From Rhizobium sp. P38BS-XIX (GTDB taxonomy: Bacteria; Pseudomonadota; Alphaproteobacteria; Rhizobiales; Rhizobiaceae), in contig NZ_JABAIJ010000003.1 in NCBI RefSeq assembly GCF_012641435.1, positions 124,001 through 188,000 on the forward strand: a stretch of 64,000 bases of DNA. Reading direction: 5' to 3'. Shown piece by piece: positions 42,890 to 52,734 of this stretch. The notes under the pieces were generated by a model, which was not told the DNA's origin, ran no database searches, and saw only the letters and a program-made list of their open reading frames with translations. Made by a program: the position numbers and the translations under genes. The number at the start of each line of letters is the position of its first letter. Within the stretch, counting starts at the first letter, position 1.

Positions 42890-43954
42890 ATGTATTCCAT
42901 CGACGACCATGTTCCCGTTTCTATTGTAATCGCGAACTATAACTACGCACATTTTCTCCCGCGCAGCATCGAGAGTGCGCTGGAGCAGAACTACGATCAT
43001 ATTGAAGTCATCGTCGTTGACGATGCATCGAGCGACGCGAGTGTCGAAGTCATTTCGTCTTATGGCCCGCGTATCAAAGCATGTCTTCGCGAAGCCAATG
43101 GCGGACATGCAGCGGCATTCAACACCGGCTTTGCAGCAAGTCACGGCGAGATCGTGTTGTTTCTCGATGCGGATGACTATCTCTATCCCAATGCCGTATC
43201 CGAGGTTATCGAGGCCTGGGAAGAGAATACAGCGCAGATGCAATTCCGGCTGCATATCGTGGATGAGAATATGCATGTAAAAGATGTGTATCCACCCGCC
43301 GAACTGCCCTTCGATTCCGGCGACGTCACATCGAAACTGCTGCAAAAGGGGCGCTATCAGACGACCGTGACGAGCGGACTGGCATTCCGGCGTTCTGTTC
43401 TCGATACGGTCATGCCCGTTCCCGAACAGGAATTTCGCCAGGGGGGCGATGGATACTTGGCCACGGTCGCGCCGCTTCACGGCGATGTCACCTCCGTCGA
43501 GGAGTGCCTCGGTGCCTATCGCATTCATGGCGGTAATCATTCAGTATTCGCGGAGAAGCTCGGCCAGCGCGCACGCTGGCGCATTGAGCATGATTTTCGC
43601 CGGCTGGAAGCACTGTCGGATCAGGCGTCGGAGATCGGCTTGGAAATGCGTGATGACGCCGGTCTTCACGATCCTGTCCATCTGGAGGAACGCCTCGCAT
43701 CGATTTGCATGGACGAGGCGCAGCACCCTGTCGCAAGCGATTCCAGGCTTTCCTTGGCAAAGGCCGGGGCTGTTGCCAGCCTCGAGATGAATGCATCACG
43801 ACGGCGCCGTGCCATGTTGGCAGCCTGGTTTCTGTCGGTTGGTATTCTGCCACGCAACATGGCGAAAGCCGTTCTTTCATGGAAGCTCGTTGCCTCCTCG
43901 AGACCGCAATTTCTTCTGCGAATCTCTAAACGAATTCGGCATGCCATGGGCTAG
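42890..43954 (+). CDS. family 2 glycosyltransferase
   Basis: I start at ATG 42890, giving MYSIDDHVPVSIVIANYNYA; the frame from 42770 adds a stretch without coding character. The 354-residue GT-A protein has VIVVDDASSDASV, the donor-metal motif LFLDADDYLYP, and a 100-residue helical C-terminal part (EKLGQRARWRIEHDFRRLEA onward) without membrane helices. It transfers a sugar from a nucleotide donor, probably in surface polysaccharide assembly. It is convergent with a secreted GH5 gene, 22 bases between stops. Confidence 0.85.
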   Translation: MYSIDDHVPVSIVIANYNYAHFLPRSIESALEQNYDHIEVIVVDDASSDASVEVISSYGPRIKACLREANGGHAAAFNTGFAASHGEIVLFLDADDYLYPNAVSEVIEAWEENTAQMQFRLHIVDENMHVKDVYPPAELPFDSGDVTSKLLQKGRYQTTVTSGLAFRRSVLDTVMPVPEQEFRQGGDGYLATVAPLHGDVTSVEECLGAYRIHGGNHSVFAEKLGQRARWRIEHDFRRLEALSDQASEIGLEMRDDAGLHDPVHLEERLASICMDEAQHPVASDSRLSLAKAGAVASLEMNASRRRRAMLAAWFLSVGILPRNMAKAVLSWKLVASSRPQFLLRISKRIRHAMG

Positions 43955-43976
43955 GTGTATAGCGCAGTGCTGCTAT

Positions 43977-45236
43977 TCAGTGAGGAGCGCCTGATTTTCT
44001 TGAGGCACCGATCAATGCCTCGACAACATCGGGATGATGCGTGTTTCTATCGAAGCGGCTGTCTCTTGCCAATCGCATCAATCCCGCACGTGCATCTTTC
44101 ACGGTAGGCTTTTTGCCTTCGCCGCGAAGATAAGCGGCTAGCTGCCGATAATTTGTATTCGTCTTGATCTCTAGAGGGTTGCCTCGACCGAGCTTTTTGA
44201 GTGGCCACCATGACCAGCCGATGCCGTTCTTTTCTTGAAGCGTGACGGCGCGTTTATACCAGTCGTTGGTATTTTCACCGGATTCACCGTTCCAAAGCGG
44301 CATATCATATTGCTGGCGTAGTTTTAGAAATGGTTCGATGGATCCTTGTGTCGTAGGGGTCCAATATTTATGAAAGCTCAGCGCCGTGTTGCGGTCGGCA
44401 ATCGGTAATATTCCGGCGTAATTGTTACCCCAGCAATTGCCTTCGATTATGAGCATGTGATTGCTGTCAATGGAGCGGATGGCGTGGATTGTGCGCTCGT
44501 AAATTTCGCGTAGCGGTCTGTTTTCGGTCTCTCGGCAACCGCCCTTGTCTTCCTTATCCTGGAAACCCCAGTTCGGCTCGTTGAGCAGATCGTAGCCCGC
44601 GATCGTCGTCTCGTTCTTGTATCGTCTGGCGATTTCGCTCCATAGGGCGATCATCGCCTCCTGGTTCCTACTACTATCCCAAAGCGATGGACTGTTCGGA
44701 TCACGATCGGAGATCGCAATGTCATGCCCCTGGCCACCGGGTGCAGCGTGCAAATCGAGGATCAGATACATTTTATTGGCTTTCAGCCACGCGATCAGCC
44801 TGTCGACGCGGCGAAATCCTTCTTCGTTCCAGACGATGCTGCTCTCGCCGTTCTTGCCCGGCGTTTCCTTGATGAAAAGCTTCCAGTGCATCGGCAGGCG
44901 CACGCTATTGAAGCCCCATCTGGCCATTGCATCGATATCGGCCTTCGTCACGAGATTGTCGCGCCAGGAGCGATAAAATCGTTCCGTGTCCTTCTTGCCG
45001 ACGATCTGCGAAATCCGCTCCCGAATAACGTGCTGCGCTTTCAGATTGGATAGGCCCATCATATAGCCTTCCTGCACCATCCAGCCGCCTAACCCCATGC
45101 CTCGCAGGATGAGCGGATTGCCTTTCGCGGCGACAATTTGCGTGTGGTGGGCGTGGACAAATCCCTGGGCATATGCCGGGATCGACATAATGCAGATAGC
45201 GGACAGGCTGGCTAGCAAACGCAGAAAATGCCTCAT
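43977..45236 (-). CDS. secreted glycoside hydrolase family 5 (cellulase-like)
   Basis: Start at ATG 45236, giving a signal peptide (LRLLASLSAICIMSIPAYA) and a 419-residue protein; the longer frame to 45341 would bury the signal. The GH5 TIM barrel includes LRGMGLGGWMVQEGYM, GFNSVRLPMHW, LDLHAAPGGQG, the acid/base Glu in YDLLNEPNWGF, LSFHKYW and the nucleophile Glu in LWNGESGENT, then GWSWWPLKK. It cleaves beta-glucans such as cellulose or a related polymer, outside the cell membrane. The neighbouring glycosyltransferase suggests surface polysaccharide turnover. Confidence 0.9.
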   Translation of the reverse strand: MRHFLRLLASLSAICIMSIPAYAQGFVHAHHTQIVAAKGNPLILRGMGLGGWMVQEGYMMGLSNLKAQHVIRERISQIVGKKDTERFYRSWRDNLVTKADIDAMARWGFNSVRLPMHWKLFIKETPGKNGESSIVWNEEGFRRVDRLIAWLKANKMYLILDLHAAPGGQGHDIAISDRDPNSPSLWDSSRNQEAMIALWSEIARRYKNETTIAGYDLLNEPNWGFQDKEDKGGCRETENRPLREIYERTIHAIRSIDSNHMLIIEGNCWGNNYAGILPIADRNTALSFHKYWTPTTQGSIEPFLKLRQQYDMPLWNGESGENTNDWYKRAVTLQEKNGIGWSWWPLKKLGRGNPLEIKTNTNYRQLAAYLRGEGKKPTVKDARAGLMRLARDSRFDRNTHHPDVVEALIGASRKSGAPH

Positions 45237-45337
45237 ATATGTCCCGTCGCTCGAAACTTTGGCGCCATGTGGGCGCGAGACCATATGTGGGACAAAATCT
45301 CGCGATGGCCAGCGCATCCGCCATCTGATCCGGGACA

Positions 45338-46600
45338 TCAATCCGTAAGGTCAGGGTCTGATGGTGTTGTGTCCCGAGTTTTCTGTGACCGAGGCACGCG
45401 GAAGAACAGCGCCGCGGTCAGGTCGATCGCCAGAGCGAGAATTATGGCCGCTGTCCCGATGAGGAAGAGCATCTGATAGTTTCCGCCACTGCGGGCAAAG
45501 ACAAATGAAAGGCCATAGGCTGCGCCAGCCTGGAACAGGGCGAAGAAGACGGTGGCCACGCCCCAGGCCGCTTTCTGCTGTGCGGGGTGATGGGGCAGCA
45601 ATTCTCCGATGCGTCCGAGCATCAGTGGCACGGTTCCGGTGACGAATGCGCCGACCACGAGACTGGAGACGATGAGCCATGTCTGGCCGAAGCCCAACGC
45701 CGGGATCGCGACGGCGACCGCTTCAAGCAAAAACGCAAACCGCATCGCCGCGCCAAAGCCGGTGCGATCGGCAAGATGGCCGGCAAGGATTGGCCCGAGC
45801 GTTGCGCCGATACCGAACAGGACCCAATATTCCGCCCCCACCTGTAGGCCTTTTCCCATGCCTCGCGCGACGAAATCGACAAGGAAGATCATGTGAGGAA
45901 CCCATCCGGCGGCGTTCAGCGCATACTCGACATAAAGCGCGCGCAGCGCCCCGCGTGCGGGCACCTGTACGGCGTGGTGATGTGCTGCGCCGGCTGTTGT
46001 GCTGTCGCTCGGCCATCCGAACCAGGCAATGGCAGTGAGCAACAGGGAAAGTGCGCCGAGGCCAAGCCAAGTGGCGCGTAAGCCCTGCTGAAGTAACAGG
46101 GGCACCAGGGTGCCGGACAGGGCGACGCCCGCGCCTATACCCATGAAGATTACACCGCTGGCGAGACCTCTGCGTGAGGGCGACACGTGAGGCAGGATGG
46201 TTGGCGCGGCCAGCACCATCAAGGCACCACCTGCCAGGCCGGCCGCGAAGCGCCATACGAAAAACCAGACAAAGCCGATCGGAAATGCGCAGGCGAAAAA
46301 AGCCGCCGTCGCCACGATCATCATGAGGCGGAGCGTCAAGGACATCGAGATCCGCTGAGCAATCATCCGTCCGAGCAGTGCGCCGGCGAGATATCCAGTC
46401 AGATTTGCCGCGCCCAGATAGGCTGCGGCCGAAGGTTCGAACCAGTGTGCGCCGACGATTGCCGGCAGAAGCGGCGTATATGCAAAGCGCGCAAGCCCGA
46501 TACCGATCAGGCTGGCGCAGAATGCGGAGAGAACGCCACGCCAGGCGCCTCTCGCATTGGAGTGATTTTCGTCGATATGGTGAGCAATGTGAGCGGTCAT
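45338..46600 (-). CDS. YbfB/YjiJ-family MFS transporter
   Basis: A 420-residue transporter with 12 helices. LIGIGLARFAYTPLLPAIV near the N-terminus is the mark of the YbfB/YjiJ group, followed by YLGAANLTGYLAGALLGR and PSRRGLASGVIFMGIGAGVA. ATG 46600 has GAGAG upstream; the frame continues seven codons further. The substrate is unknown. It is divergent from a LysR gene, a pairing typical of a regulator with its export target. Confidence 0.88.
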   Translation of the reverse strand: MTAHIAHHIDENHSNARGAWRGVLSAFCASLIGIGLARFAYTPLLPAIVGAHWFEPSAAAYLGAANLTGYLAGALLGRMIAQRISMSLTLRLMMIVATAAFFACAFPIGFVWFFVWRFAAGLAGGALMVLAAPTILPHVSPSRRGLASGVIFMGIGAGVALSGTLVPLLLQQGLRATWLGLGALSLLLTAIAWFGWPSDSTTAGAAHHHAVQVPARGALRALYVEYALNAAGWVPHMIFLVDFVARGMGKGLQVGAEYWVLFGIGATLGPILAGHLADRTGFGAAMRFAFLLEAVAVAIPALGFGQTWLIVSSLVVGAFVTGTVPLMLGRIGELLPHHPAQQKAAWGVATVFFALFQAGAAYGLSFVFARSGGNYQMLFLIGTAAIILALAIDLTAALFFRVPRSQKTRDTTPSDPDLTD

Positions 46601-46669
46601 CGGAACTCTCTCAGCTATCAATGCTTGAGATAGTAGGCCGGTATGTATATCATTAAAATTGATTTATAG

Positions 46670-46688
46670 TGAGAATAGTTATCTCTCA
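46670..46688. promoter_or_regulatory. candidate LysR binding site
   Basis: TGAGA-N9-TCTCA is a perfect inverted repeat between the MFS and LysR genes, ending 16 bases before the LysR start. Layout and position fit a LysR autoregulatory site. Confidence 0.45.
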
Positions 46689-46704
46689 TGGAGATAGGTT
46701 AGCT

Positions 46705-47592
46705 ATGGATATATCCGATCTGAGGGTGTTCGAGGCGGTTTCCCGGCATGGAAGCATGAACCGCGCGGCGCAGGAGCTGAATACGGTTCAGTCGAACGTG
46801 ACCGCGCGTATTCGCGTTCTGGAGGAGGAGCTGGGCGTCAGTCTCTTCCAGCGGCATGCGCGCGGAGTTTCAACCACGCCCGCTGGACAACGTATCCTGC
46901 CGTTCGTGGGCCGTATCACCAAGCTGCTGGCCGATGCACGCAGCGCCGCGCAGGATGACGGTGAGCCGAATGGAGCTTTGGTTCTCGGCAGTCTTGAGAC
47001 GACGACAGCCTTGCGACTATCACCTCTGCTAAGCCATTTCGCCAGGACTTATCCAGAGGTTCGTCTCGTCGTGACCACTGGGACCACTCGCAGGCTGATT
47101 GACGATGTGGTCGAATGCAAGCTTGAAGGAGCTTTCGTGGCGGGTCCTGTCAGCCATCCCGATCTTGATCAGGAGGTCGTGTTTCAGGAGGAACTGGTTC
47201 TGATCACGTCACGTGCAATCCACGCCATGGACGATCTGGCAAAAGTGTTGGATCTCAGAACCATCGTCTTCCAGATCGGCTGCTCATATCGCCAACGGTT
47301 GGAGACACTCCTGGCAGAGATGGGGATCGTCACGGCAAAACCGCTGGAGTTCGGCTCGCTTGACGCGATCATCAGCTGTGTGGCCGCCGGTGTCGGCATT
47401 GCCCTTCTTCCAAAAGGTATTGTGGCTGCCGCCTGGCAAGAGGGTAGGATTGCGGTCCACGAGCTCTCACCGGATCGCGCGCTGGTGGATACGGTGTTCG
47501 TTCGCCGCAAGGACGGCTATCGATCGAGCGCGATGACCGCGCTCCTTGATATGATGCGCTCGAAATCCATCCCGCCTAGCTCGAAGCCATGA
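46705..47592 (+). CDS. LysR-family regulator
   Basis: Start at ATG 46705 (TAGGT upstream), 295 residues: MDISDLRVFEAVSRHGSMNR opens the helix-turn-helix, followed by AAQELNTVQSNVTARIRVLE. The effector domain has LVLGSLETTTALRLSPLLSH, GAFVAGPVSHPDLD, and a C-terminal AAGVGIALLPKGIV. It should control the divergent YbfB-type transporter. Its 3' end overlaps the convergent M14 peptidase gene by 17 bases. Confidence 0.92.
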   Translation: MDISDLRVFEAVSRHGSMNRAAQELNTVQSNVTARIRVLEEELGVSLFQRHARGVSTTPAGQRILPFVGRITKLLADARSAAQDDGEPNGALVLGSLETTTALRLSPLLSHFARTYPEVRLVVTTGTTRRLIDDVVECKLEGAFVAGPVSHPDLDQEVVFQEELVLITSRAIHAMDDLAKVLDLRTIVFQIGCSYRQRLETLLAEMGIVTAKPLEFGSLDAIISCVAAGVGIALLPKGIVAAAWQEGRIAVHELSPDRALVDTVFVRRKDGYRSSAMTALLDMMRSKSIPPSSKP

Positions 47593-49306
47593 TCTCCTGC
47601 CAGGCACCGTAGGCGGAGAGCACGGTTTCCATTTGCGCGGTGTGACCGGCGACGAATTCCTTGCCGTAAATCGTCTCGTCCGGATATTCGGTGATCAAGG
47701 TCATCGGCACCGTGTGGCGATCGTCGATATCAGCCAGGCAGGGAAAGCCGTTGATGATACGGAAGCCTGTTTCACCGGCATGGGTTTCGTAGAGAGCGAT
47801 CTGGCGATCGTTGTAATCGAGCAATCCCGGAATGGCGCCGAGATGTCTCGTGACCTTGTCGAGAAGTTGCTCTGCCTGCATTGCCCATCCAGCGTGGTAG
47901 CGGGCGATGAGGAAAAAACCCTTCGGCAGCGTCCACATCGCGAAATTGCGGGGAACGTAACCGGAGAGCGGGCGTGTCCATTCGTGCGCCGGGTAGCCAT
48001 GCAGGTTCACATGAAGCTGCGCGCCGCTCAGCTTTTCCGCCTGGAAACGGATTTTCTTTTCAAAGAGATATGCGCCCGCATTCTCTTCGGTACGGTACTC
48101 GAGATCGTCGCCGAGTGCGGTGTAGCGGGCGGCGTGATACATATGACGCGGGCTATCCCGGCGTAGGCGCTGGTGAAGCGCGTAGCCATCGGGATTTTCC
48201 AGAGGCGAAATGGTGAAATGGGCGCCTGCGACCTTGGCGAGCCTTTTTGCGGCCCGCAGCGCGCCCGCACCGCCCGTCGTCTCATTGGCATGTTGCCCGC
48301 CGCTGATCATAACGGCCGCATCGCTGCCCTTGATGTAGCGTGCGACAACTGACCGGCCGGAGCGGGTGACAGCTTCAAAGACCTCGCCGCCGATGAGACC
48401 AAGCTCGGTCTTGATCTGCAAAACGGCCAGCGGTTCCGTTGCCGTGTCGAGCTGCTGCTCCGGTCCGTCCCAGAAGCGCGAGGTCAGGGGCTGCGTTTCC
48501 ACCCTCACGGAGATATCGTCGGCAGACTGCAGGATCTGCGGAACGATCTGCCCCGGCTTCAAGCCACGGTCGCCGAGCGGCCAGCCGGATTTCTTCTGGA
48601 AAAATTCGAGCAGCGAGAAGTAGAAATCCTCATGCAGCGCTTCCCTGAGGCTCATGACCTCGTCACCGACCGGCAAAGCCTCGTCTGTGACCGGTAGGGT
48701 GACGCGGATATTCAGCTCCTCGAAATAAGGCTCGCTTGTACCCCAGTCGAAATGCTTAACCGCAGAGATCGTCTCTTCGAACAGCTGTTCGTAGTCCGTG
48801 AGCAATCTTTCGCCAGCCGCCTGATTATCGCGGATCAGCCACCCAGTCGGTGAAACGCTCGTCTCGCCCGCTGCATCGACATGGACGTGATTGGGCACAA
48901 GCACCTTCAGTTGGCGCTCTTCGCCAACTTTGCCCTTCAGCACAACGTCATAGTGAAAATCGTTATCGGCTCGCGCGACAAATACGATGTTGCGATCGCC
49001 GACCATTGCGGCCAGCGGATAGGCTTCCAGCCGAAAGCGATTGTCTGGCGCATTGGCATGCACTGGATAGCGGATTTCGATCGAGTCAACGTCCTGAAGG
49101 TCTATGTCTTCGATGAAGGCGTTGACCAGCGGCTTGTAGGCGCTGCGAACGCGGGCGTGGACACCCTTTTCCCGAAGCGCGCGCTCCGCCCGTTCACGGC
49201 TTTGCCGGTCATCGAAGGTCCATGCCTCGAAATTCTGGCCGGGCTTGGCATCTGCGACCAGACGCGACAGCGTTGGCTCAAAACTTTTCTCGAAAATCAC
49301 GGTCAT
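47576..49306 (-). CDS. M14-family zinc carboxypeptidase
   Basis: A 576-residue protein without a signal peptide. The first 300 residues are a domain I do not recognise. The M14 domain has the zinc motif HANE (His339, Glu342) in ISGGQHANETTGG, ENPDGYALHQR (residues 370-380) and a third-ligand His candidate in LHVNLHGYPAHEW (432-441). M14 enzymes remove C-terminal residues or act on peptidoglycan peptides. As the last gene of a peptide-import operon, it probably trims imported peptides in the cytosol. Confidence 0.85.
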   Translation of the reverse strand: MTVIFEKSFEPTLSRLVADAKPGQNFEAWTFDDRQSRERAERALREKGVHARVRSAYKPLVNAFIEDIDLQDVDSIEIRYPVHANAPDNRFRLEAYPLAAMVGDRNIVFVARADNDFHYDVVLKGKVGEERQLKVLVPNHVHVDAAGETSVSPTGWLIRDNQAAGERLLTDYEQLFEETISAVKHFDWGTSEPYFEELNIRVTLPVTDEALPVGDEVMSLREALHEDFYFSLLEFFQKKSGWPLGDRGLKPGQIVPQILQSADDISVRVETQPLTSRFWDGPEQQLDTATEPLAVLQIKTELGLIGGEVFEAVTRSGRSVVARYIKGSDAAVMISGGQHANETTGGAGALRAAKRLAKVAGAHFTISPLENPDGYALHQRLRRDSPRHMYHAARYTALGDDLEYRTEENAGAYLFEKKIRFQAEKLSGAQLHVNLHGYPAHEWTRPLSGYVPRNFAMWTLPKGFFLIARYHAGWAMQAEQLLDKVTRHLGAIPGLLDYNDRQIALYETHAGETGFRIINGFPCLADIDDRHTVPMTLITEYPDETIYGKEFVAGHTAQMETVLSAYGAWQEIMASS

Positions 49307-49313
49307 GATTGTC

Positions 49314-50162
49314 TTACCTTGTCGTTCTGCCAGTCGGGTCGAGGCTGTCGCGCAGCCAGTCGCCCAGAAGATTGAGACCGAGCACGGTCAAAAGGATCCC
49401 GAGGCCCGGGAAAAGGCTCACCCACCAAGCGGTTTGCAGATAGGTGCGGCCATCGGCCAGCATGCCGCCCCAGCTCGGGATTGTCGGGTCGACGCCCATG
49501 CCGAGGAAGGTCAGGCTGCTTTCAAGAAGAATGTTGTTGGCGATGTTGAGTGTCATCAGCACGATCACCGGGCCGATGAGGTTCGGCAGCAGATGCTGGA
49601 AGATGATGCGCCAGTCCTTGACGCCGATGGCGCGGGCCGAGAGGATGAATTCACGTTCGCGCAGGCTGAGCACCGAGCCGCGCACCAGGCGCGCATATTG
49701 CACCCATTGAGAGACGATCAGCAGGATGATCGTATTGGTGAGGCTGCCGCCGACGATGGCGATGAAGGTGATCGCCAACAGAATAAACGGCATGGCAAGC
49801 TGGATGTCGGCAAAGCGCATCAGCAGCATGTCCCAGAGACCGCGGTAGTAGCCGGCAACGAGCCCCACCAGTACACCGAAAACCACGCCGCCAATCACGG
49901 AGGTCAAGCCAACAGTCAGCGATATCTTGCCACCCGCAACAACGCGGGCAAGGACATCACGTCCGAGCGGGTCTGTCCCGAACGGATGGGCGAGGCTGGA
50001 GAAAGGGCGCGCAAGCCTCGCCATCAGGTCGATCTTTTCAGCACTGCCGGGAAAGAGGACGTCGGAGAGCAGCACGGCAAGACAAATGACAACTGTGAGC
50101 AGGACACCGAATATGAATTCGAAGCTGAGGAAGCGCGAACGGCGAGAAATTGCGGCGGCCAT
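49314..50162 (-). CDS. peptide ABC transporter permease (DppC type)
   Basis: Start at ATG 50162 with GGAG at good distance; the longer frame to 50411 lies in the upstream gene and is arginine-rich without meaning. The 282-residue permease has the DppC-type entry FGTDPLGRDVLARVVAGGKI, six helices, the EAA loop ILSARAIGVKDWRIIFQHLLPN and the ending LGDWLRDSLDPT. It forms the channel together with DppB, whose stop lies five bases upstream. Confidence 0.93.
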   Translation of the reverse strand: MAAAISRRSRFLSFEFIFGVLLTVVICLAVLLSDVLFPGSAEKIDLMARLARPFSSLAHPFGTDPLGRDVLARVVAGGKISLTVGLTSVIGGVVFGVLVGLVAGYYRGLWDMLLMRFADIQLAMPFILLAITFIAIVGGSLTNTIILLIVSQWVQYARLVRGSVLSLREREFILSARAIGVKDWRIIFQHLLPNLIGPVIVLMTLNIANNILLESSLTFLGMGVDPTIPSWGGMLADGRTYLQTAWWVSLFPGLGILLTVLGLNLLGDWLRDSLDPTGRTTR

Positions 50163-50167
50163 TTGCG

Positions 50168-51091
50168 TTACTCCGTGCGAATGCGGGGGTCGACGAGCCC
50201 GTAGGCGATGTCGACGAGAAGGTTGACGCCGACGATGAACAGCGCCAGCACGGTGATCACGCCCTGCAGGACCGGGTAGTCGCGCGCGCCGACGGCATCG
50301 AATGCGAGGGTGCCGAGGCCGGGCCAGTTGAAGACGCGCTCGATGACGACGATGCCGCCGAGCAGGCCGCCGAACTGGATGCCGAAATAGGTGATGAGCG
50401 GAATGGCGCAATTACGCAGGGCGTGCTTGTAGAGCACCTTGCTTTCGCTGAGCCCCTTGGCCCGCGCCACCATGATGTATTGCGATTGCAGCGTTTCCAG
50501 CATGGCGGTGCGCACCAAACGCACGTTCGTCGCCGTCAGGATCACACCCATAGTCACGGCCGGCATGACGTAGCTCGAAATGCCGACCATGCCGCTCGGT
50601 GGCAACCAGCCGAGTGTGATGGAAAACAAGAGCACCAGCATCAGTGCCAGCCAGAAATTCGGGAAGGAGAGGCCGAGAAGCGAGAGGACGCGGATGATCT
50701 GGTCGGCCGTCTTGCCGCGTGCCGTCGCAGCCTTGATTCCGAGCGGAATGGACAACACGATCGACACGACCATCGAGATGAAGGCGAGCAGCAGTGTGGC
50801 GGGCAGGGCATTGGCAATCAGCTGTGATACCGGTGTGCCACCGGTGAAGCTGCGCCCGAAATCCAGCGTCAGCAATCCCTTGAGGAAGGTCAGATACTGC
50901 ACGATAAAGGGTTGATCCGTACCGAGGGCGGCGCGAATGCGCGCAAGATCGTCCTCCGTCATGCTGCCGCCGCCTTGGAACATCATCAAGGCCGGGTCGC
51001 CCGTGAGGCGGATGGCGAATGACACGAGAAGGGTGATGGCGATCACGACGAAAATCGCCTGCAGCAACCGCTTGATGAGAAAACCAGCCAC
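50168..51091 (-). CDS. peptide ABC transporter permease (DppB type)
   Basis: A 307-residue permease starting at GTG 51091 behind GGGGTAAG. It has the DppB/OppB features RLTGDPALMMFQGGG, LDFGRSFTGGTPVSQLI, GISSYVMPAVTMG, the EAA loop MVARAKGLSESKVLYKHALR and the ending NLLVDIAYGLVDPRIR. It is the first permease of the operon, and a strong hairpin separates it from the binding-protein gene. Confidence 0.93.
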   Translation of the reverse strand: MAGFLIKRLLQAIFVVIAITLLVSFAIRLTGDPALMMFQGGGSMTEDDLARIRAALGTDQPFIVQYLTFLKGLLTLDFGRSFTGGTPVSQLIANALPATLLLAFISMVVSIVLSIPLGIKAATARGKTADQIIRVLSLLGLSFPNFWLALMLVLLFSITLGWLPPSGMVGISSYVMPAVTMGVILTATNVRLVRTAMLETLQSQYIMVARAKGLSESKVLYKHALRNCAIPLITYFGIQFGGLLGGIVVIERVFNWPGLGTLAFDAVGARDYPVLQGVITVLALFIVGVNLLVDIAYGLVDPRIRTE

Positions 51092-51116
51092 GTTCTTACC
51101 CCGAGAGCTTTCGGAT

Positions 51117-51143
51117 GACGCCGCCGATCAGATCGGCGGCGTC
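51117..51143 (-). other. intercistronic hairpin between binding protein and permease genes
   Basis: A perfect 12-bp stem (51117-51128 with 51132-51143) with a three-base loop lies 11 bases after the binding-protein stop. It has no T-run and probably protects the binding-protein message or attenuates read-through. Confidence 0.6.
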
Positions 51144-51154
51144 TTGTTTGACGA

Positions 51155-52690
51155 CTATTCGACGGTGACTTCGTTCAGCTTGATGCGGGTATCGGGTGCG
51201 GGCACGAAGCCCTTGACCCGCTTGCTGACACCGTAGATCGCATTGCTGTTGTAAAGCGGCAGTTCGAGCGCCTTGTCGGCGACATATTTGCCGATGTCTT
51301 TCAACACCTTCTCGCGCTCGGCGCGATCGGTGAGGGGACGCTGCGATTCCAGCAGCTTGTCGAGCGTGGCATCCTTCTCGTACGGATTCCACTTTTCGCC
51401 GGAGTGATACATCGAATAGGCGGTGTTGTCGTAATCGAAGGTCCAGCCGCCCCACTTCTGCTGGAACATCGCGCCGGTCTTGCCCTGCGGGATGATGTCG
51501 TTCAACAGAACGTTGGTCTCGTAGGGCTTGATGGTTGCGGTGAGGCCGACCATCTGCAGGTAGCTTGCAACGACCTGCGCCACTTCGTTCATCGTCGCGT
51601 CGTTGCCGCGAATGTCGATCTGGAGCGCCGCGCCGGGCTTCACGCCGGCATCGGCGAGCAGCTTCTTCGCGCCTGCCGGATCATACGGAAGCGGCTTCAG
51701 ATCGGCATCGAAGCCGAAGGAAAGCGAATTCTGGAAGCTGACGATCTCGCTGCCTTGACCGGCCAGGATCGACTTGACGATCGTATCGCGGTCGACGGCC
51801 ATGATGATGGCCTTACGAACCCGTGGATCGGCGGTAATGCCGTCACGCGTGTTGAAGCGCAGCGCGTCGACCGTCGGGCCGGGAACACTGGCGATCTCGA
51901 GCTTGGAGTCGCCCTGGATAACCGGGAGCATGCCGATCGGAATGGTCGGCGGGATAACAAGATCGACACGACCGGCTTGAAGCTCGGCAACGGCCGTCGC
52001 CGGCTCGCTGATGAAGCGAAACTCCAGTTCGGAGAGTTTTGGAGCACCGCCCCAATAATCCGGGTTGGCTGCGAGCTTGATGTTCACCTTGGGCGTATAG
52101 GAAACGAACTTGAATGCGCCTGTGCCGACCGGATTGAGATTGAAGTAGTCCTCGCCCTTTTCCTTGATGTACTTCGGCGGAACGATCATCGCGCCGTAGC
52201 CTGCAAGCTTCGTCAAAAGCACCGGATCTGGCGTCTTGAGCTTCATGTCGACCGTGTAATCGTCGATGATGTCAACGCTTTCGATCGATGTGTAGTTCGA
52301 ACGCTGCGGTCCCTTGGCGCCCTGATCTCCGAGCAGGCGATCGAAGGTGAACTTCACCGCCTCGGCATTGAACGGCTCGCCGTCATGAAACTTCACGTTA
52401 TGACGCAGTTTGAAGCGGATGCGCTTGCCCTGATCGAGCTCTTCCCAGGATTCGGCAAGACCCGGCACCAGCTTGAGATCCGGGCCGCGATAGGTGAGGC
52501 CATCAAAGATATTGGTCGAAACGGCGGCCCATGCCACCAGGAACGTGTCGATCGGATCCCAGCTGCCCGGATCCTGCGGTGATGACACGGTGAGCTTGCC
52601 GGCTGCAAAGGCGGGCTCGGCGTTGATCGCGACACCCGACAGGACAAGCGCTGCCAGAGCCGTTTTCAGTCCCCATTTCATTTTTCTCAT
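51155..52690 (-). CDS. peptide ABC transporter substrate-binding protein (DppA/OppA type)
   Basis: A 511-residue exported protein (signal LKTALAALVLSGVAINAEPAFA, cleavage before AGK). It belongs to SBP family 5: TVSSPQDPGSWDPIDTFLVA, GLAESWEELDQGKRIRFKLR, VKFHDGEPFNAEAVKFTFDR, NPVGTGAFKFVSYTP and AVDRDTIVKSILAG. Members bind di- or oligopeptides, nickel chelates or glutathione. The attached carboxypeptidase favours peptides. ATG 52690 has AGGAAACAGG upstream. Confidence 0.92.
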   Translation of the reverse strand: MRKMKWGLKTALAALVLSGVAINAEPAFAAGKLTVSSPQDPGSWDPIDTFLVAWAAVSTNIFDGLTYRGPDLKLVPGLAESWEELDQGKRIRFKLRHNVKFHDGEPFNAEAVKFTFDRLLGDQGAKGPQRSNYTSIESVDIIDDYTVDMKLKTPDPVLLTKLAGYGAMIVPPKYIKEKGEDYFNLNPVGTGAFKFVSYTPKVNIKLAANPDYWGGAPKLSELEFRFISEPATAVAELQAGRVDLVIPPTIPIGMLPVIQGDSKLEIASVPGPTVDALRFNTRDGITADPRVRKAIIMAVDRDTIVKSILAGQGSEIVSFQNSLSFGFDADLKPLPYDPAGAKKLLADAGVKPGAALQIDIRGNDATMNEVAQVVASYLQMVGLTATIKPYETNVLLNDIIPQGKTGAMFQQKWGGWTFDYDNTAYSMYHSGEKWNPYEKDATLDKLLESQRPLTDRAEREKVLKDIGKYVADKALELPLYNSNAIYGVSKRVKGFVPAPDTRIKLNEVTVE

Positions 52691-52734
52691 TGACCCTGTT
52701 TCCTCTTCAGATCGATGCGATGGTTGGTAAGCGA